In this document: positions 16,178 to 25,411 of the stretch, piece after piece
Numbering within the stretch: position 1 is the stretch's first letter
Layout: each line of letters opens with the position of its first letter
From: Paenibacillus sp. MAEPY2
Lineage (GTDB): Bacteria; Bacillota; Bacilli; Paenibacillales; Paenibacillaceae
Direction: 5' to 3'
Assembly: GCF_000499205.1 (NCBI RefSeq)
Contig: NZ_AWUK01000016.1
Location: 62,001-126,000 of the forward strand
DNA: 64,000 nucleotides
Notes under the pieces: model-generated
The model's input: only the letters and a program-made list of their open reading frames with translations
Databases searched by the model: none
Told to the model about the DNA's origin: nothing
Made by a program: the position numbers and the translations under genes

Positions 16178-17191
16178 TTATTCTTTAAATTTCCAAAAAC
16201 TATTCGTGGTATCGGGTATTTCTTCTTCAATAACCGTTGACTGATCTGATGTCTTCTCTTGTATATCCTTTTGGGATTCTTGTTGAGCATCCGTCCTGGA
16301 TTCTGATTTGATCCTTTCCGGATGGGATTTGTTCAGGCGTCGATCAGGAGGTGGCTCTGGCAGAGGAGCTTCTGCATAAAATCCTGAGATTTCTTTTTCA
16401 CTGATCGCTGGCTTCACCTTTTCCTGCTGGGTCTGTATCGGTTCCACTTTTGGCTCTTTGTCTGCTTGATAGTCAATAATTTTGAATTCTGAATCTTCTT
16501 CAACTGTTGTAAATTCGTCATCTTGGCCATTAGTATCAAAGAATTCATTCTTTTCTACCAAGATGTTGTTATTATCCAATGTATCTCTCGCAAGAATGGG
16601 AGTTTCCAGAGTCAGTTCTGTTTGAAGAACCTCTTCGGTTGGAGAAGGTTTTTCTTCCTTGCGAGAAAGGATCAGTTTAGTTTTAAGAACAGAAAGTGCA
16701 GTAAACTTATCAGATAGATTTTGTGATATTATCTTCCATTGCTTCTCGTCTTTTTCGAGTCTCTTTTTAAAATCAAATTCGAAATCTTCCCAGGTGTATA
16801 TGCGGTTGATGGGGATTTTCAGACTCTTCACAGATTTGACGTAAATAAAAGATAGGATCAGCATGCCAATTAGACATATCAGGCAGAATACATTAGTTAA
16901 CACAGGCATCGTATTGCCAGAAAAGTTACTCATCATCCGGTTGATTATGCTTCCGATCATCCAGTCAAACGAAAGGATGCAACCATAAAGTGACAGGTAA
17001 TTAACTTTTTTAACGCACTTGTATACGACAATATGTCCTGTTAAGCCAAGGATCCATATGAAGAACGGGATACCAAACCCCAATGGATATAATCCAAGAA
17101 ATAAAGCCATTAATCCGATTATTGAAAAGAAGAACAAAGATGGTATGTAAAGCCGTAAAGCGATGGGTACGTATTTTAAAAGGATTTTCAC
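16178..17191 (-). CDS. multi-pass membrane protein with long charged C-tail
   Basis: About 338-354 residues. There are four to five hydrophobic segments in the first 140 residues (for example LFFFSIIGLMALFLGLY and VFCLICLIGMLILSFIYV). A basic helix follows, then about 170 residues of low-complexity acidic and proline-rich sequence that must lie in the cytoplasm. The start is uncertain: an AAGGAGG site precedes an out-of-frame ATG, and the nearest in-frame start is GTG 17191, while the longer frame begins at 17242. It overlaps or abuts the 81-residue gene upstream. Possibly a transfer or anchoring protein; no family recognised. Confidence 0.6.
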   Translation of the reverse strand: MKILLKYVPIALRLYIPSLFFFSIIGLMALFLGLYPLGFGIPFFIWILGLTGHIVVYKCVKKVNYLSLYGCILSFDWMIGSIINRMMSNFSGNTMPVLTNVFCLICLIGMLILSFIYVKSVKSLKIPINRIYTWEDFEFDFKKRLEKDEKQWKIISQNLSDKFTALSVLKTKLILSRKEEKPSPTEEVLQTELTLETPILARDTLDNNNILVEKNEFFDTNGQDDEFTTVEEDSEFKIIDYQADKEPKVEPIQTQQEKVKPAISEKEISGFYAEAPLPEPPPDRRLNKSHPERIKSESRTDAQQESQKDIQEKTSDQSTVIEEEIPDTTNSFWKFKE

Positions 17192-17195
17192 GACA

Positions 17196-17441
17196 TTAAT
17201 TTGTACCTCCTTCAATAGCACCATCGACGAAGTTAACAACAATCTCTGATCCTGTAGCGTCAGAATATGCTAACAATGGTACATAGACAGAACAAGCTTT
17301 TTCGATTTCATGAGATAAGATTGTAGTGAGCTGTTCCCTCTTATGTGGGGATAGTTGATGGATTCTTTCAACCAACGAATGGTCACTTACACAATTTATA
17401 GCAAACTGGACTGCATTTGCTGCGTTCGTTTGGGTATTCAA
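17196..17441 (-). CDS. small protein of unknown function
   Basis: About 81 residues. A well-spaced AAAGGAG (17452-17458) points to TTG at 17441 (or TTG 17447); the longer frame to 17516 runs through a hairpin. The product is a mainly helical protein with a HQLSPHKREQLTTIL segment. Role unknown; it is translationally linked to the membrane protein downstream. Confidence 0.5.
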   Translation of the reverse strand: MNTQTNAANAVQFAINCVSDHSLVERIHQLSPHKREQLTTILSHEIEKACSVYVPLLAYSDATGSEIVVNFVDGAIEGGTN

Positions 17442-17473
17442 TGCCAAATCACTCCTTTCAATAGAAATAAAAA

Positions 17474-17523
17474 ATGCGGCGTACTGAGAGTCCACATAGT
17501 AAGAAGACTCTAGCACGCCGCAT
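17474..17523 (-). terminator. strong leader terminator, distant from upstream gene
   Basis: A 9-bp GC-rich outer stem plus a 6-bp inner stem, then six T's on the minus strand. It is about 15 bases upstream of the ribosome site of the 81-residue gene and 150 bases from the end of the previous gene. Confidence 0.85.
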
Positions 17524-17672
17524 CTACGGTAGTGTTAGTTAAAGTGTATTCAATTAATACTTCACTAGTTTATCATGATTTACATCAACAATCAAATTAA
17601 ACTTGATATACCACTCACACTTAACCCTATCTGTAGTATAAATCTATCCTCAATACCTGTTAGTTTAAGGAG

Positions 17673-17942
17673 TTACCAAGTAAGCCAACCACTCGTGCGT
17701 TTATAATTATGTAAGAGCTCGTATTGCTCGCTACGCATGAGTCGTTTCATTTTTGTTCTATATTGTTGGTAATCATGCTTTCTATCAGCTTTACTTTCTT
17801 TGTTATAATGAACACTTTTAATTCCCTTACGGAAATCTTTGACCTTCTCTCTTCTGGGATCTTTGAGTTTATTACGATTTTCCAGACTTTGCTGGAGCAC
17901 CTTTTCCCCAAGATATATCTCTTCCCATGTAAACATCTTCAT
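17673..17942 (-). CDS. small, very basic protein
   Basis: An 89-residue protein rich in lysine and arginine with many tyrosines. It is predicted helical and starts behind CGGGGATGAAG. No family recognised; the charge suggests nucleic-acid binding. It stands alone, about 350 bases from the next plus-strand gene. Confidence 0.45.
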   Translation of the reverse strand: MKMFTWEEIYLGEKVLQQSLENRNKLKDPRREKVKDFRKGIKSVHYNKESKADRKHDYQQYRTKMKRLMRSEQYELLHNYKRTSGWLTW

Positions 17943-18292
17943 CCCCGTTATGCCGGGTTAGATTTGGCTTTTGAAGCCATGACCTAAGCATAACTAATAG
18001 AAGAAGATCTTTGGATTAAACATGTAATCACCTCATATACTTTCTACCCTTATTTTAATATATAACGTAAAAGTTATTCACTTGTTTACTCACAACAAAA
18101 ACTTTCTTCTAAGGTTGTATAATGATGCCTCAATTCTCCTTATAAGTGAGGGAGAAAACGGCAGCCGTCAGATGTTAGGGAAAAGCACTTGACGATTGAT
18201 TCCCCCATTTCTTCTACTCTAAGTTGCCTATTGATTTAGGTTACTACAGTAAAACATTACACAATAATCGTTCCCTAAGGAGGAAATTAATC

Positions 18293-19312
18293 ATGTCATG
18301 CTCTCAAACTAACCTAACACCTATCACCATGTCTCCTATTCCATCACCTGTTCTTTCTAGTGGCTTTACTGCTATCTCAGGTCAACGTCTTTACGTTTGC
18401 GATAATCCTGAACCTTTGGCTCCTAGCACTTTTACCACACCGATCATTACTCTATGGCAGGATTCTGTGCCAAGTTCGACTTCTGTTCGTTACCGGGTAT
18501 TTATGTGGCACCATAATGACACTGCGCAAACAATTAAATACGGGTTGACCGTTGGGAATGGTGGAACAAATCCCATCACAGTAGGCTCAATTAAATACGA
18601 AACCACGGTTACATCTAACAATGGAGATATTTTGACTAATGCTGGTCTTTGTCTCTCCAAAGCACTTTTGGGTCAAACGTTAACTGCAGACAGTACAACA
18701 GTAAGCGTACCAGGTAATTCGGTACGGACTGTTAAAGAGTTCACACTCGCAGCTGGGCAAGTTCGGGGTCTAGTAATGGAGTTTACCCTTTCCAGCGCAT
18801 CTGCCATGTCAGCTAAAATTCGTACTGTTGCAGGTAATAGTACTTCCGCTGTTCTAAATACACACCAAGGGGCTGTTGTAAGCTCCGTAAAAACACACCC
18901 ACGAGGAACTTGGAACTATGCTGATGTCCAAGGTAGTAATGCGACACTTACTCTAGATAGCAGCGGTACATCTAATAGTGTTTCTGTTCTTGACCAACCT
19001 TCTGTGTTCCCAGGTACACTACCGAATAGTGCTGCTTATGGCGGTATCTACAAAACAAACTTAACAATTAAAAATAATTCTGGAGCTACGCAGACTGTAA
19101 ACCTTTATCTCAATCCACGTGGCGGGCTATTTGCAGGCGCTGTCAAAGTAGGCAGTAATGCTGTGAACGGCGTTTCCAAAACCAGACCAACGGAAGTAGT
19201 GAAAATCGGAGCCTTCTCTCTGTCCAATGGACAATCGATCACTGTACCTGTTCAAGTGACTGCAGGTGGGGGTAGCTCGACACCGATCGCATTCTTTGCT
19301 AAAAAGGCTTAA
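18293..19312 (+). CDS. beta-rich protein of unknown function
   Basis: About 339 residues from the ATG at 18293, 9 bases after a strong AAGGAGG (the longer frame from 18224 lacks such a site). The sequence is rich in Ser, Thr, Asn, Gly and Val with alternating beta patterns. It appears to contain two similar beta-sandwich halves, each ending in a segment like VGS(I/N)-x-T/V and a terminal VQVTAGGGSSTPIAFFAKKA strand. There is no signal peptide or membrane span, and a cysteine is at position 3. Such features suit a structural, virion-like or surface-layer protein, but no family is recognised. A TATAAT lies at 18118-18123 about 170 bases upstream, giving a long leader. A good terminator follows. 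Confidence 0.7.
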   Translation: MSCSQTNLTPITMSPIPSPVLSSGFTAISGQRLYVCDNPEPLAPSTFTTPIITLWQDSVPSSTSVRYRVFMWHHNDTAQTIKYGLTVGNGGTNPITVGSIKYETTVTSNNGDILTNAGLCLSKALLGQTLTADSTTVSVPGNSVRTVKEFTLAAGQVRGLVMEFTLSSASAMSAKIRTVAGNSTSAVLNTHQGAVVSSVKTHPRGTWNYADVQGSNATLTLDSSGTSNSVSVLDQPSVFPGTLPNSAAYGGIYKTNLTIKNNSGATQTVNLYLNPRGGLFAGAVKVGSNAVNGVSKTRPTEVVKIGAFSLSNGQSITVPVQVTAGGGSSTPIAFFAKKA

Positions 19313-19330
19313 TTGTTTTACCAATAATAC

Positions 19331-19363
19331 AAGCGATTCCTAATTTTAGGGGTCGCTTTTTTG
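19331..19363 (+). terminator. terminator after the beta-rich gene
   Basis: AAGCGA-type stem with a short mismatch, 6 T's following, 20 bases after the stop codon. Confidence 0.85.
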
Positions 19364-19408
19364 CTTTTCATACCATTTTCCCCTATTATTTAGATGAATT
19401 GAAACTTT

Positions 19409-19437
19409 TTGATAACTCACAGCGTTTAGATTATATC
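19409..19437 (+). promoter_or_regulatory. sigma-A-type promoter for the stalk-domain gene
   Basis: TTGATA and TATATC hexamers separated by exactly 17 bases, ending about 22 bases before the ATG at 19460, with GGAGG between. This is a compact promoter with a very short leader. Confidence 0.6.
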
Positions 19438-19459
19438 TTTCTTTGGAGGCGAAGATTAT

Positions 19460-20098
19460 ATGAAACGTATTGTTAAAATTGGACTCGCAGGGGTGTTGCT
19501 CACATCCGTATTCAGCGCAGGCGCGTATGCAGCATCCGTAGTTCCTAAGGTCTTTATTCATGGTAATGACATTAAAAGCGGCAGTACAGCTCCAAAACTG
19601 ATAGATGGTTCAGTATATGTTCCGCTTCGTACCATTTCGGAGGGACTTGGAGTAGATATTCAGTGGGACAATAAAAACAAAACAGTACATGTGAATTCTG
19701 ACCCACAATTTAAATCCGAAACTGGTAGTGTGACTTATGTGAATCAACGTGACTTAGCTTTTAATTGGATCATGGCATATGATGATCGACGGAAAGAAGA
19801 TGTGCTTGCCTTAAATGCACCTGGATTCAAAACAGATATCTACAATGAAAGCTTTCCTTCTGGAACCTATAACATGGCAAGTATTGTTGATATGCAGCCT
19901 GTAGATCGTAACGATACAAGCATCACTGTACGAATAGTTCAACGAGTCACTGCAGAAGATGATTACAATGTGAAAGTTGAGAAATGGAAGTTTACCTTTG
20001 AGGGAACAGATAAAATTAAATCAGTTATGGTTGTACCTAAATCAACGCAATATTTTGATCGCTATACTTTGTTCCCTGGAACCAGTTTTGGAGAATGA
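19460..20098 (+). CDS. secreted protein with copper-amine-oxidase-N-like stalk domain
   Basis: A 212-residue protein with a clear Sec signal peptide (KR, hydrophobic core, cleavage after AYA near residue 24). Residues about 30-78 carry the stalk/copper amine oxidase N-like domain (IDGSVYVPLRTISEGLGVDIQWDNKNKTVHV), which is hugely expanded in Paenibacillus and thought to bind the cell wall or proteins. The rest is beta-rich and unrecognised. The ribosome site GGAGG is good. It has its own promoter and terminator, so it is transcribed independently of neighbouring minus-strand genes. Confidence 0.82.
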   Translation: MKRIVKIGLAGVLLTSVFSAGAYAASVVPKVFIHGNDIKSGSTAPKLIDGSVYVPLRTISEGLGVDIQWDNKNKTVHVNSDPQFKSETGSVTYVNQRDLAFNWIMAYDDRRKEDVLALNAPGFKTDIYNESFPSGTYNMASIVDMQPVDRNDTSITVRIVQRVTAEDDYNVKVEKWKFTFEGTDKIKSVMVVPKSTQYFDRYTLFPGTSFGE

Positions 20099-20104
20099 TT
20101 GGAG

Positions 20105-20130
20105 AAAGCCGGGTATTCCCGGCTTTTTTT
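20105..20130. terminator. terminator between convergent genes
   Basis: A 9-bp AAAGCCGGG stem with a 4-nt loop followed by seven T's on the plus strand, right after the stalk-domain gene. Confidence 0.9.
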
Positions 20131-20162
20131 GTTAGCATGTGTAAAGTAAACTTCTGGTAATA

Positions 20163-21884
20163 TTAATGCAATCCTGATTGGATACATAATAGTTCTTCAT
20201 TTATTTTCTCTTTTAGATACGAATTGCTCATGATCGAACGATACAAATCGCCGTTAAATCGATGGATGACCTTTGCAGCAACCCTACGGCCGTAAATGTC
20301 ATTTAAAGCATCAGATGCTTGGCCCTTGGTCCATCCTTGATCATAATCAATTCGATTTCTTTCGAGTTGGTCTCGTTGAGCAGGACTCATCGCTAGATTA
20401 CGCCACCTTGCCTCTTTCAATATTATTTTTGTCTTTATATTGCTAAGGAAATTCTCCGCAATTCCTTGAGCGTACTCCAGGGATAATGGCTCGTGATGTA
20501 AAGGATATAACTGCTTGTTTTGATTTTCGAAGATGATCCACCAGTGCTCTTCCTCTTTAATCAGGTAACAATACTGTTGGTTTCCGATACTGATATAGTA
20601 CGCTCGATCCGAAAATGAATTCCAAAGGTAGATCGTTTTGGTGGAGAAAAGGTTTATTTCGCGCATTTTTTTGCCATACTCGAATGCTATTTGTTTTAAC
20701 CTCTCGTGAAATTCGACAACGGATTCTCCTTCTTCCATGACAACACCAAGGAATAGGTCAAGTTCCTCTTCCTCTTCTTCCTCCAAGTCCAATCGTCCAG
20801 GAGGGAAAAGATTGCTCAATGTCATCAGGGAGTGATCTTCAGTGACACCTACCACATCTAAAACCAAACAATCCATTTTATCCGGATATAGACGGGTACC
20901 ACGACCAATGCACTGAATGTAAAGACTTTCGCTCTTCGTTGGACGGGCCATGAGGATACAACTGACACTTGGTTCATCGAAACCTTCTGTAAGGATCATG
21001 CAATTGACCAGCACTTGAATAACACCGGTTGAAAATTCCTGGAGTATTTTAGACCTGGCCTCCTCTGGCAAAGATCCATCTATTGCTTTAGCCCTAACAT
21101 CATACTTGGCAAGACCTTCTGCTATATCGTAGGCCTGCTTAACGTTAACAGCAAAAACAATGGTTTTACGAGATTCACCGTGCTCCAGATAAGCTTGCAC
21201 GATCGTGTCAATGACGCTCTCTTTACCCATCTGTTCTCCAAGCTGCTTCTCATTATAATCTCCAGCCATCGTTTCAACAGACTGAAGATCTAATTCATCA
21301 ATGACGATTTTTTTTCCTCGGACATCACAAAGGTAACGTGCAAGGATGAGATCCAGTATGGATTTTTCCAACACGATTTCTTCGTAGACTTGACCCAATG
21401 CTTGTCGATCCAAACGATTAGGGGTAGCTGTGATGCCTAACAGGGGGGGACCGTCTGCCTCAAAACAACCTAAACTCTCCAATACTTTCATGGATCCTTT
21501 AGATACACTGTGATGAGCTTCATCATAAATGACCAGGCCTGGCTTTACCATTTGTCTCCCTCGGATAAGGGTTTGGGTGGATGCAACGATTACGTCAGCT
21601 TCTTGTTCATTATCCACCCCTTTGACTTTGCCGACTTTAACGTCACCCCAGACCAATTTCATTTTTTCTGCAGTCTGTTTGAGCAGTTCATGACGGTGGG
21701 CGATAAAGACGATCGGCAAGCCGTTATTGTATCGGTCCCTGAACAGCTTAGAGATGGAGGCTGCAACGATCGTTTTACCTGCGCCTGTTGGCAAAACAAT
21801 GAGCTGCCTTTTTACACCCAGTATCAGTTTGTTGAAAAAGGTCTTTTGAGCCTCTATTTGATAATCTCTTAAAGCGATTTCCAA
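20163..21884 (-). CDS. SF2 DEAD/DEAH helicase (SSL2-like, COG1061 type)
   Basis: About 573 residues. A TTG at 21884, 9 bases after AAAGGGG, is the likely start. The helicase core has a Q-tip-like LRDYQ, Walker A LPTGAGKT near residue 35, DEAH (YDEAHH) near 120, SAT-like GITATPNR, and motif VI QCIGRGTRLYPDK. The final 200 residues include an acidic EEEEEEL stretch and an unrecognised C-terminal module. It probably unwinds or translocates on DNA for plasmid replication, transfer or defence. It is immediately downstream of the VirD4-like gene (6-15 bases), suggesting a role near DNA transfer. Confidence 0.88.
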   Translation of the reverse strand: MEIALRDYQIEAQKTFFNKLILGVKRQLIVLPTGAGKTIVAASISKLFRDRYNNGLPIVFIAHRHELLKQTAEKMKLVWGDVKVGKVKGVDNEQEADVIVASTQTLIRGRQMVKPGLVIYDEAHHSVSKGSMKVLESLGCFEADGPPLLGITATPNRLDRQALGQVYEEIVLEKSILDLILARYLCDVRGKKIVIDELDLQSVETMAGDYNEKQLGEQMGKESVIDTIVQAYLEHGESRKTIVFAVNVKQAYDIAEGLAKYDVRAKAIDGSLPEEARSKILQEFSTGVIQVLVNCMILTEGFDEPSVSCILMARPTKSESLYIQCIGRGTRLYPDKMDCLVLDVVGVTEDHSLMTLSNLFPPGRLDLEEEEEEELDLFLGVVMEEGESVVEFHERLKQIAFEYGKKMREINLFSTKTIYLWNSFSDRAYYISIGNQQYCYLIKEEEHWWIIFENQNKQLYPLHHEPLSLEYAQGIAENFLSNIKTKIILKEARWRNLAMSPAQRDQLERNRIDYDQGWTKGQASDALNDIYGRRVAAKVIHRFNGDLYRSIMSNSYLKEKINEELLCIQSGLH

Positions 21885-21899
21885 AGAAACCAACCCCTT

Positions 21900-23360
21900 T
21901 TATTCATTTAGCTGAAATGGATCAGCCTCAAAATCCTCAATCTCTGTAACTCCATATAATGCTCGGAGTGAGTCAAATTCCTCAGCAAAGTTCGGATCCC
22001 CACCTCTTACTCTCTTAAGATAATCTTCTTCTTCAAAGTAGAAGATCTTATCGACTGTGGCCGCATCAAGATAGTCAGATATAATAAGGGCCTTTTGCGG
22101 ATTGAGGCGTCTGACCTCATCTGATGTGACTGCCTGCCTTTCGGCCGTAGAAACCGTCTTTTTATCCGGAACCAAACCAAAAACGCTAGACGATACGCTC
22201 TCAATAGGTATAGTAGCTGTTCCACAGAACCAAGAAGCATACTCACTGGATACTTGGGAAAGACCGCTTAAAAATACTTTGGTCTTCAAGTTGTTTAAAA
22301 GGTTGGCTGCCTTATCCTCTCCATACTTTTGTCTTAGCTGTTCCACCCCTTGAATACCCAGGGCCAGACCCATACGTCTCGAGCGTGCTGTTGCTGCGAC
22401 CGTGTCAATGATCGGAATAATTCCCAAGTTTGCAAACTCGTCCAAAAAGAACAGAACTGGGAAGCCATCGGTGATGTCCTGGAGCCTTTGGAGGAGCTGT
22501 TGGTACAGTACAGCCATAAGTGGGGCAGCATAAAGCGATTTGGTCTCTGGAACAGATACAAAAAGAACCACAGGCTTCTTTTGGTCACCATTCATTCCAT
22601 ACCTTAAATGCCGTGGTTGGATATCATTTCGTTCAGCAAAATGGACTACTCGATCATCCATAAATAGCTGCATATTCGTAGCAATAGTCACTTTGATACT
22701 CGCTAAAATCTTTTCAGAACCCGCTGCTTGTTTAAAGAGTGCATATTCACGCCGGCATAATTTATACTTGGCAAATAGAACGTCCATCTCTTCCATATCC
22801 ATGAAGAGAATGATGTCCATGGCTTCCCCGATTCGAGGGCATTCCGGATTACGATATTTAACATAGAGGAAAGCTGAAACTAAAAGCGGTAATGACATAT
22901 TAAGCCATGTTGAGTCCCCTCCCCCCTTCCCTTGTATTTCGAAGGCCAGACCCCCATTCATCAATATGAGTTGGGCTATTTCTTTGATTTCCGCATAATC
23001 CTTTGCAACAGCAAGCGGATTGTATCCTGGGAAATGATTTTCAAATGGTGATAAACGTATCGTTTCGAAACCACGGCGACGCAATTCCGGACCGGTCTTC
23101 CAGTACAGTTCTCCCTTGGGGTCGGTGACAACTGCAGATACTCCTTCATCTAAATCTAAAAGGTTAGGAATAAAAAAAGTACTCGACTTACCTGAACCGG
23201 TAGGTCCTACTAAGGCTAGGTGTTCATAGGATAGTTTCTGTGACATTCGAACATTTTGACCGAGGATAAACCCACCTTTCCCCATAATCGGTCGTAAGGT
23301 TCTGTAATCCATCAGACTTGCGGTACCGCGGTTATTTGTAGATGCTGCAGCTGAGCTCAT
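21900..23360 (-). CDS. VirD4/TraG-type coupling ATPase
   Basis: About 486 residues from the ATG at 23360, 9 bases after GAAGGAGG. Walker A GPTGSGKS is at residues 52-59 and Walker B VLFFLDEFAN is in the last third, with the TDPKGELYW segment typical of the TraG/VirD4 family. These hexameric ATPases dock relaxosome DNA to a type IV secretion channel. The usual N-terminal membrane helices are missing: only about 45 residues precede the ATPase. It may therefore rely on a separate membrane partner; the small two-helix membrane protein encoded just upstream is a candidate. No relaxase or channel genes are in the window. Confidence 0.9.
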   Translation of the reverse strand: MSSAAASTNNRGTASLMDYRTLRPIMGKGGFILGQNVRMSQKLSYEHLALVGPTGSGKSSTFFIPNLLDLDEGVSAVVTDPKGELYWKTGPELRRRGFETIRLSPFENHFPGYNPLAVAKDYAEIKEIAQLILMNGGLAFEIQGKGGGDSTWLNMSLPLLVSAFLYVKYRNPECPRIGEAMDIILFMDMEEMDVLFAKYKLCRREYALFKQAAGSEKILASIKVTIATNMQLFMDDRVVHFAERNDIQPRHLRYGMNGDQKKPVVLFVSVPETKSLYAAPLMAVLYQQLLQRLQDITDGFPVLFFLDEFANLGIIPIIDTVAATARSRRMGLALGIQGVEQLRQKYGEDKAANLLNNLKTKVFLSGLSQVSSEYASWFCGTATIPIESVSSSVFGLVPDKKTVSTAERQAVTSDEVRRLNPQKALIISDYLDAATVDKIFYFEEEDYLKRVRGGDPNFAEEFDSLRALYGVTEIEDFEADPFQLNE

Positions 23361-23396
23361 TTGGACCTGCCTCCTTCGTTTATTGAAGAACAAAAA

Positions 23397-23444
23397 AGGC
23401 GTCTGAAGAAACCAGGGGATGCCCTGTGTCTCTCCAAACGCCTT
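23397..23444 (-). terminator. leader hairpin upstream of VirD4-like gene
   Basis: A 7-bp outer stem AAGGCGT/ACGCCTT with a nested CAGGG/CCCTG stem, then six T's on the minus strand, 30 bases before the GAAGGAGG site. Confidence 0.75.
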
Positions 23445-23526
23445 ACTTGGGGTAGTTTGGTTAAGGATATGTCTTTGTACAAATTCTAACCTATAACCAG
23501 TGGCGGTGACAACTGTCCACTATTGG

Positions 23527-23757
23527 TTACTCAGAAGCATTGTCGGAACTCACTCGTTTCTCTCGGGTCTGTTTACGCTTCTTTTTTATGGCGATGTCCA
23601 TCTCAATTACGATGATGAAGACAACTGCAAACAATAACACCGTTAGCCAGGGGATATCGATACCAAAAATAAGGCTGCAAAGTACAACAGTAACAACGTA
23701 ACCCGAGATGTTCTTCAAATATAATCCTGATCTGCTTTTAAAGAATTCTTTCATCAT
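23527..23757 (-). CDS. small two-helix membrane protein
   Basis: About 75 residues with two hydrophobic segments (ISGYVVTVVLCSLIFGI and WLTVLLFAVVFIIVI) and a highly basic C-terminal tail. Two ATGs (23757, 23754) overlap the stop of the upstream gene, so translation is coupled. It lies directly upstream of the VirD4-like gene, which lacks its own membrane anchor, so it may supply one. No family match. Confidence 0.6.
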   Translation of the reverse strand: MMKEFFKSRSGLYLKNISGYVVTVVLCSLIFGIDIPWLTVLLFAVVFIIVIEMDIAIKKKRKQTREKRVSSDNASE

Positions 23758-24779
23758 TCTGACCCACTCCCCATATAAGAACATTCTACAGGAAATGATG
23801 GTAGTAAGTATGTACCGGTCTCTTTGGATGAACGAATTGGGAAAATATCAAAAAGCATACGAAGTTCATAAGAAGAATCTAGATGATAGTTCTCTCTAAA
23901 ATATGAAATGAGTTCAGAGGTGACTTCTGGTGTATCAAAGAAAGAAGGATCTACATAGACGGATAGCTGCTCAGTCATATATCCATACTGTATGACACTA
24001 AAGAGGATCACATCTACATACTGGCTTTGATTAGTGTTGTGAGAATGACGGCTACTAAGAATGACATTTTTGTTCTCAAATTGGCTTCCTACATAAGTTG
24101 GCTTTGAAAATCGAGCTCTTTCAATGAAATAATTCTTTTTTTCAAAGATGGGCTTGCCGTGAAGCGTGGTGAATTTCGGAACGATATTCTTACGCATGGC
24201 CAGCTGAGAAATCGTCCGAAGTCTCCGGTAATACTGTGCATAGGATGTAGCAGCGTCAACTATAGGATCAGAAAGATCATTGTTATCTACGTATTCTTTA
24301 AATGAGTAAAATATTAATTCGGCTACTTCTGCAGGAGCATTGTCCATAATGAATGACATATCACGATAAATCGAAAGCTCCGGGGCAAACGTGACATTAG
24401 GATTGTTTTCTTGGATGTTGCGGATTTGTAACGTCGCTTGACTCTGGTTACCAAACGGCAGGCAACAGAACACGTACCATTGTTGATTATGGTTTGTAAA
24501 ATACTGCAGAAGCGGTCGCAGTTTTAGATCACTCAGTGTGTCTACTCTGGCAACCTGCCAATGTTGCATAGTTAATTCCTTAAGGTCAGCTTCTTCTACG
24601 TTAATGGGTGCCTCGATATACAAGATTTGCCCAGACGCTTGATTAAAGTGAACCTTAAGATCAATATATCGGTCGTTAAGCAGTTGGAAATGAATTTTTA
24701 TTCTATTCAGCTCATCGAGCGATACAGATTCATTTGAAAAACGAATTTTATAGTGAGTAAATCGATTTACTATATCCAT
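23754..24779 (-). CDS. plasmid protein of unknown function
   Basis: A 341-residue alpha/beta protein with no signal peptide, membrane span or recognised catalytic motif. The start is clear (GAAGGAGAC then ATG). It is translationally coupled to the small membrane protein and thus probably in the VirD4 transcription unit. A role in DNA transfer or regulation is only suggested by position. Confidence 0.6.
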   Translation of the reverse strand: MDIVNRFTHYKIRFSNESVSLDELNRIKIHFQLLNDRYIDLKVHFNQASGQILYIEAPINVEEADLKELTMQHWQVARVDTLSDLKLRPLLQYFTNHNQQWYVFCCLPFGNQSQATLQIRNIQENNPNVTFAPELSIYRDMSFIMDNAPAEVAELIFYSFKEYVDNNDLSDPIVDAATSYAQYYRRLRTISQLAMRKNIVPKFTTLHGKPIFEKKNYFIERARFSKPTYVGSQFENKNVILSSRHSHNTNQSQYVDVILFSVIQYGYMTEQLSVYVDPSFFDTPEVTSELISYFRENYHLDSSYELRMLFDIFPIRSSKETGTYLLPSFPVECSYMGSGSE

Positions 24780-24938
24780 AATCAGTCTCCTTCTGATTTA
24801 TCATCAGAAGTGCTGATCTCCATTTATATTTGATGAGCTTTAAAATGAGCTTTAAAAGCACATCTCCAACGATAAAGTTGGCTTGGAGCTCCATTCGTGC
24901 CGGGAGGTGCTCATTACCGGATAAAGAGAAAGTGGGAA

Positions 24939-25331
24939 TTAATATGTGTACGAGGAAGCCTTGTCTAGAGCGTCCTTGCATAATGTGAGTGCAGCGCTCA
25001 ACTCAGATTTCGTTGTTTGATACAGTTCTTCGTGAGGCTCACTTGAGCTTAAATCGACTATTTCACTTAACTGCTTGAGTGCTTTGAACAAATCTGGAGC
25101 TGCTGCCATGAGTTTAGCTAATTCTAATGCTTGCTCCTGAGGGAGTGATGGTTGAACAAGAACTGTGGCTAACACCTCATCTGAATCAGGTTGAAACGTT
25201 TGGTGCGTGTCTTGAAATAAGTCTGGTCCAGTTAAGACTTGGCGTCGGATCGAATAATCACTAGATTCTACACAAAGTTGTAGACCTGTTACATTTGTAA
25301 TTGCTGGTGTTTCTTTAAATGTTGAATTCAT
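24939..25331 (-). CDS. small phage/plasmid-type protein
   Basis: A 130-residue protein with a strong AGGAGG site. Its middle holds the AKLMAAAPDLFKALKQL motif seen in many phage and plasmid accessory proteins (MAAAPELL-like), preceded by a beta-rich region. The C-terminus is helical. Function unknown. Confidence 0.6.
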   Translation of the reverse strand: MNSTFKETPAITNVTGLQLCVESSDYSIRRQVLTGPDLFQDTHQTFQPDSDEVLATVLVQPSLPQEQALELAKLMAAAPDLFKALKQLSEIVDLSSSEPHEELYQTTKSELSAALTLCKDALDKASSYTY

Positions 25332-25411
25332 GGTAATAACCTCCTGAAATGATGTTGGATATTCTATACATGAAGCATAAGTCTGTTTTTAAATATTACA
25401 ACTCTATCAAA

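Noticed and set aside
18126..18215. Possible riboswitch in the leader of the beta-rich gene
   Set aside because: Some short pairings exist (for example GTCA/TGAC and GGGA/TCCC), but no known aptamer consensus could be matched, so only a long leader is stated.
24748..24981. 77-residue minus-strand frame between two genes
   Set aside because: Overlaps the ends of better-supported genes and lacks a ribosome site.
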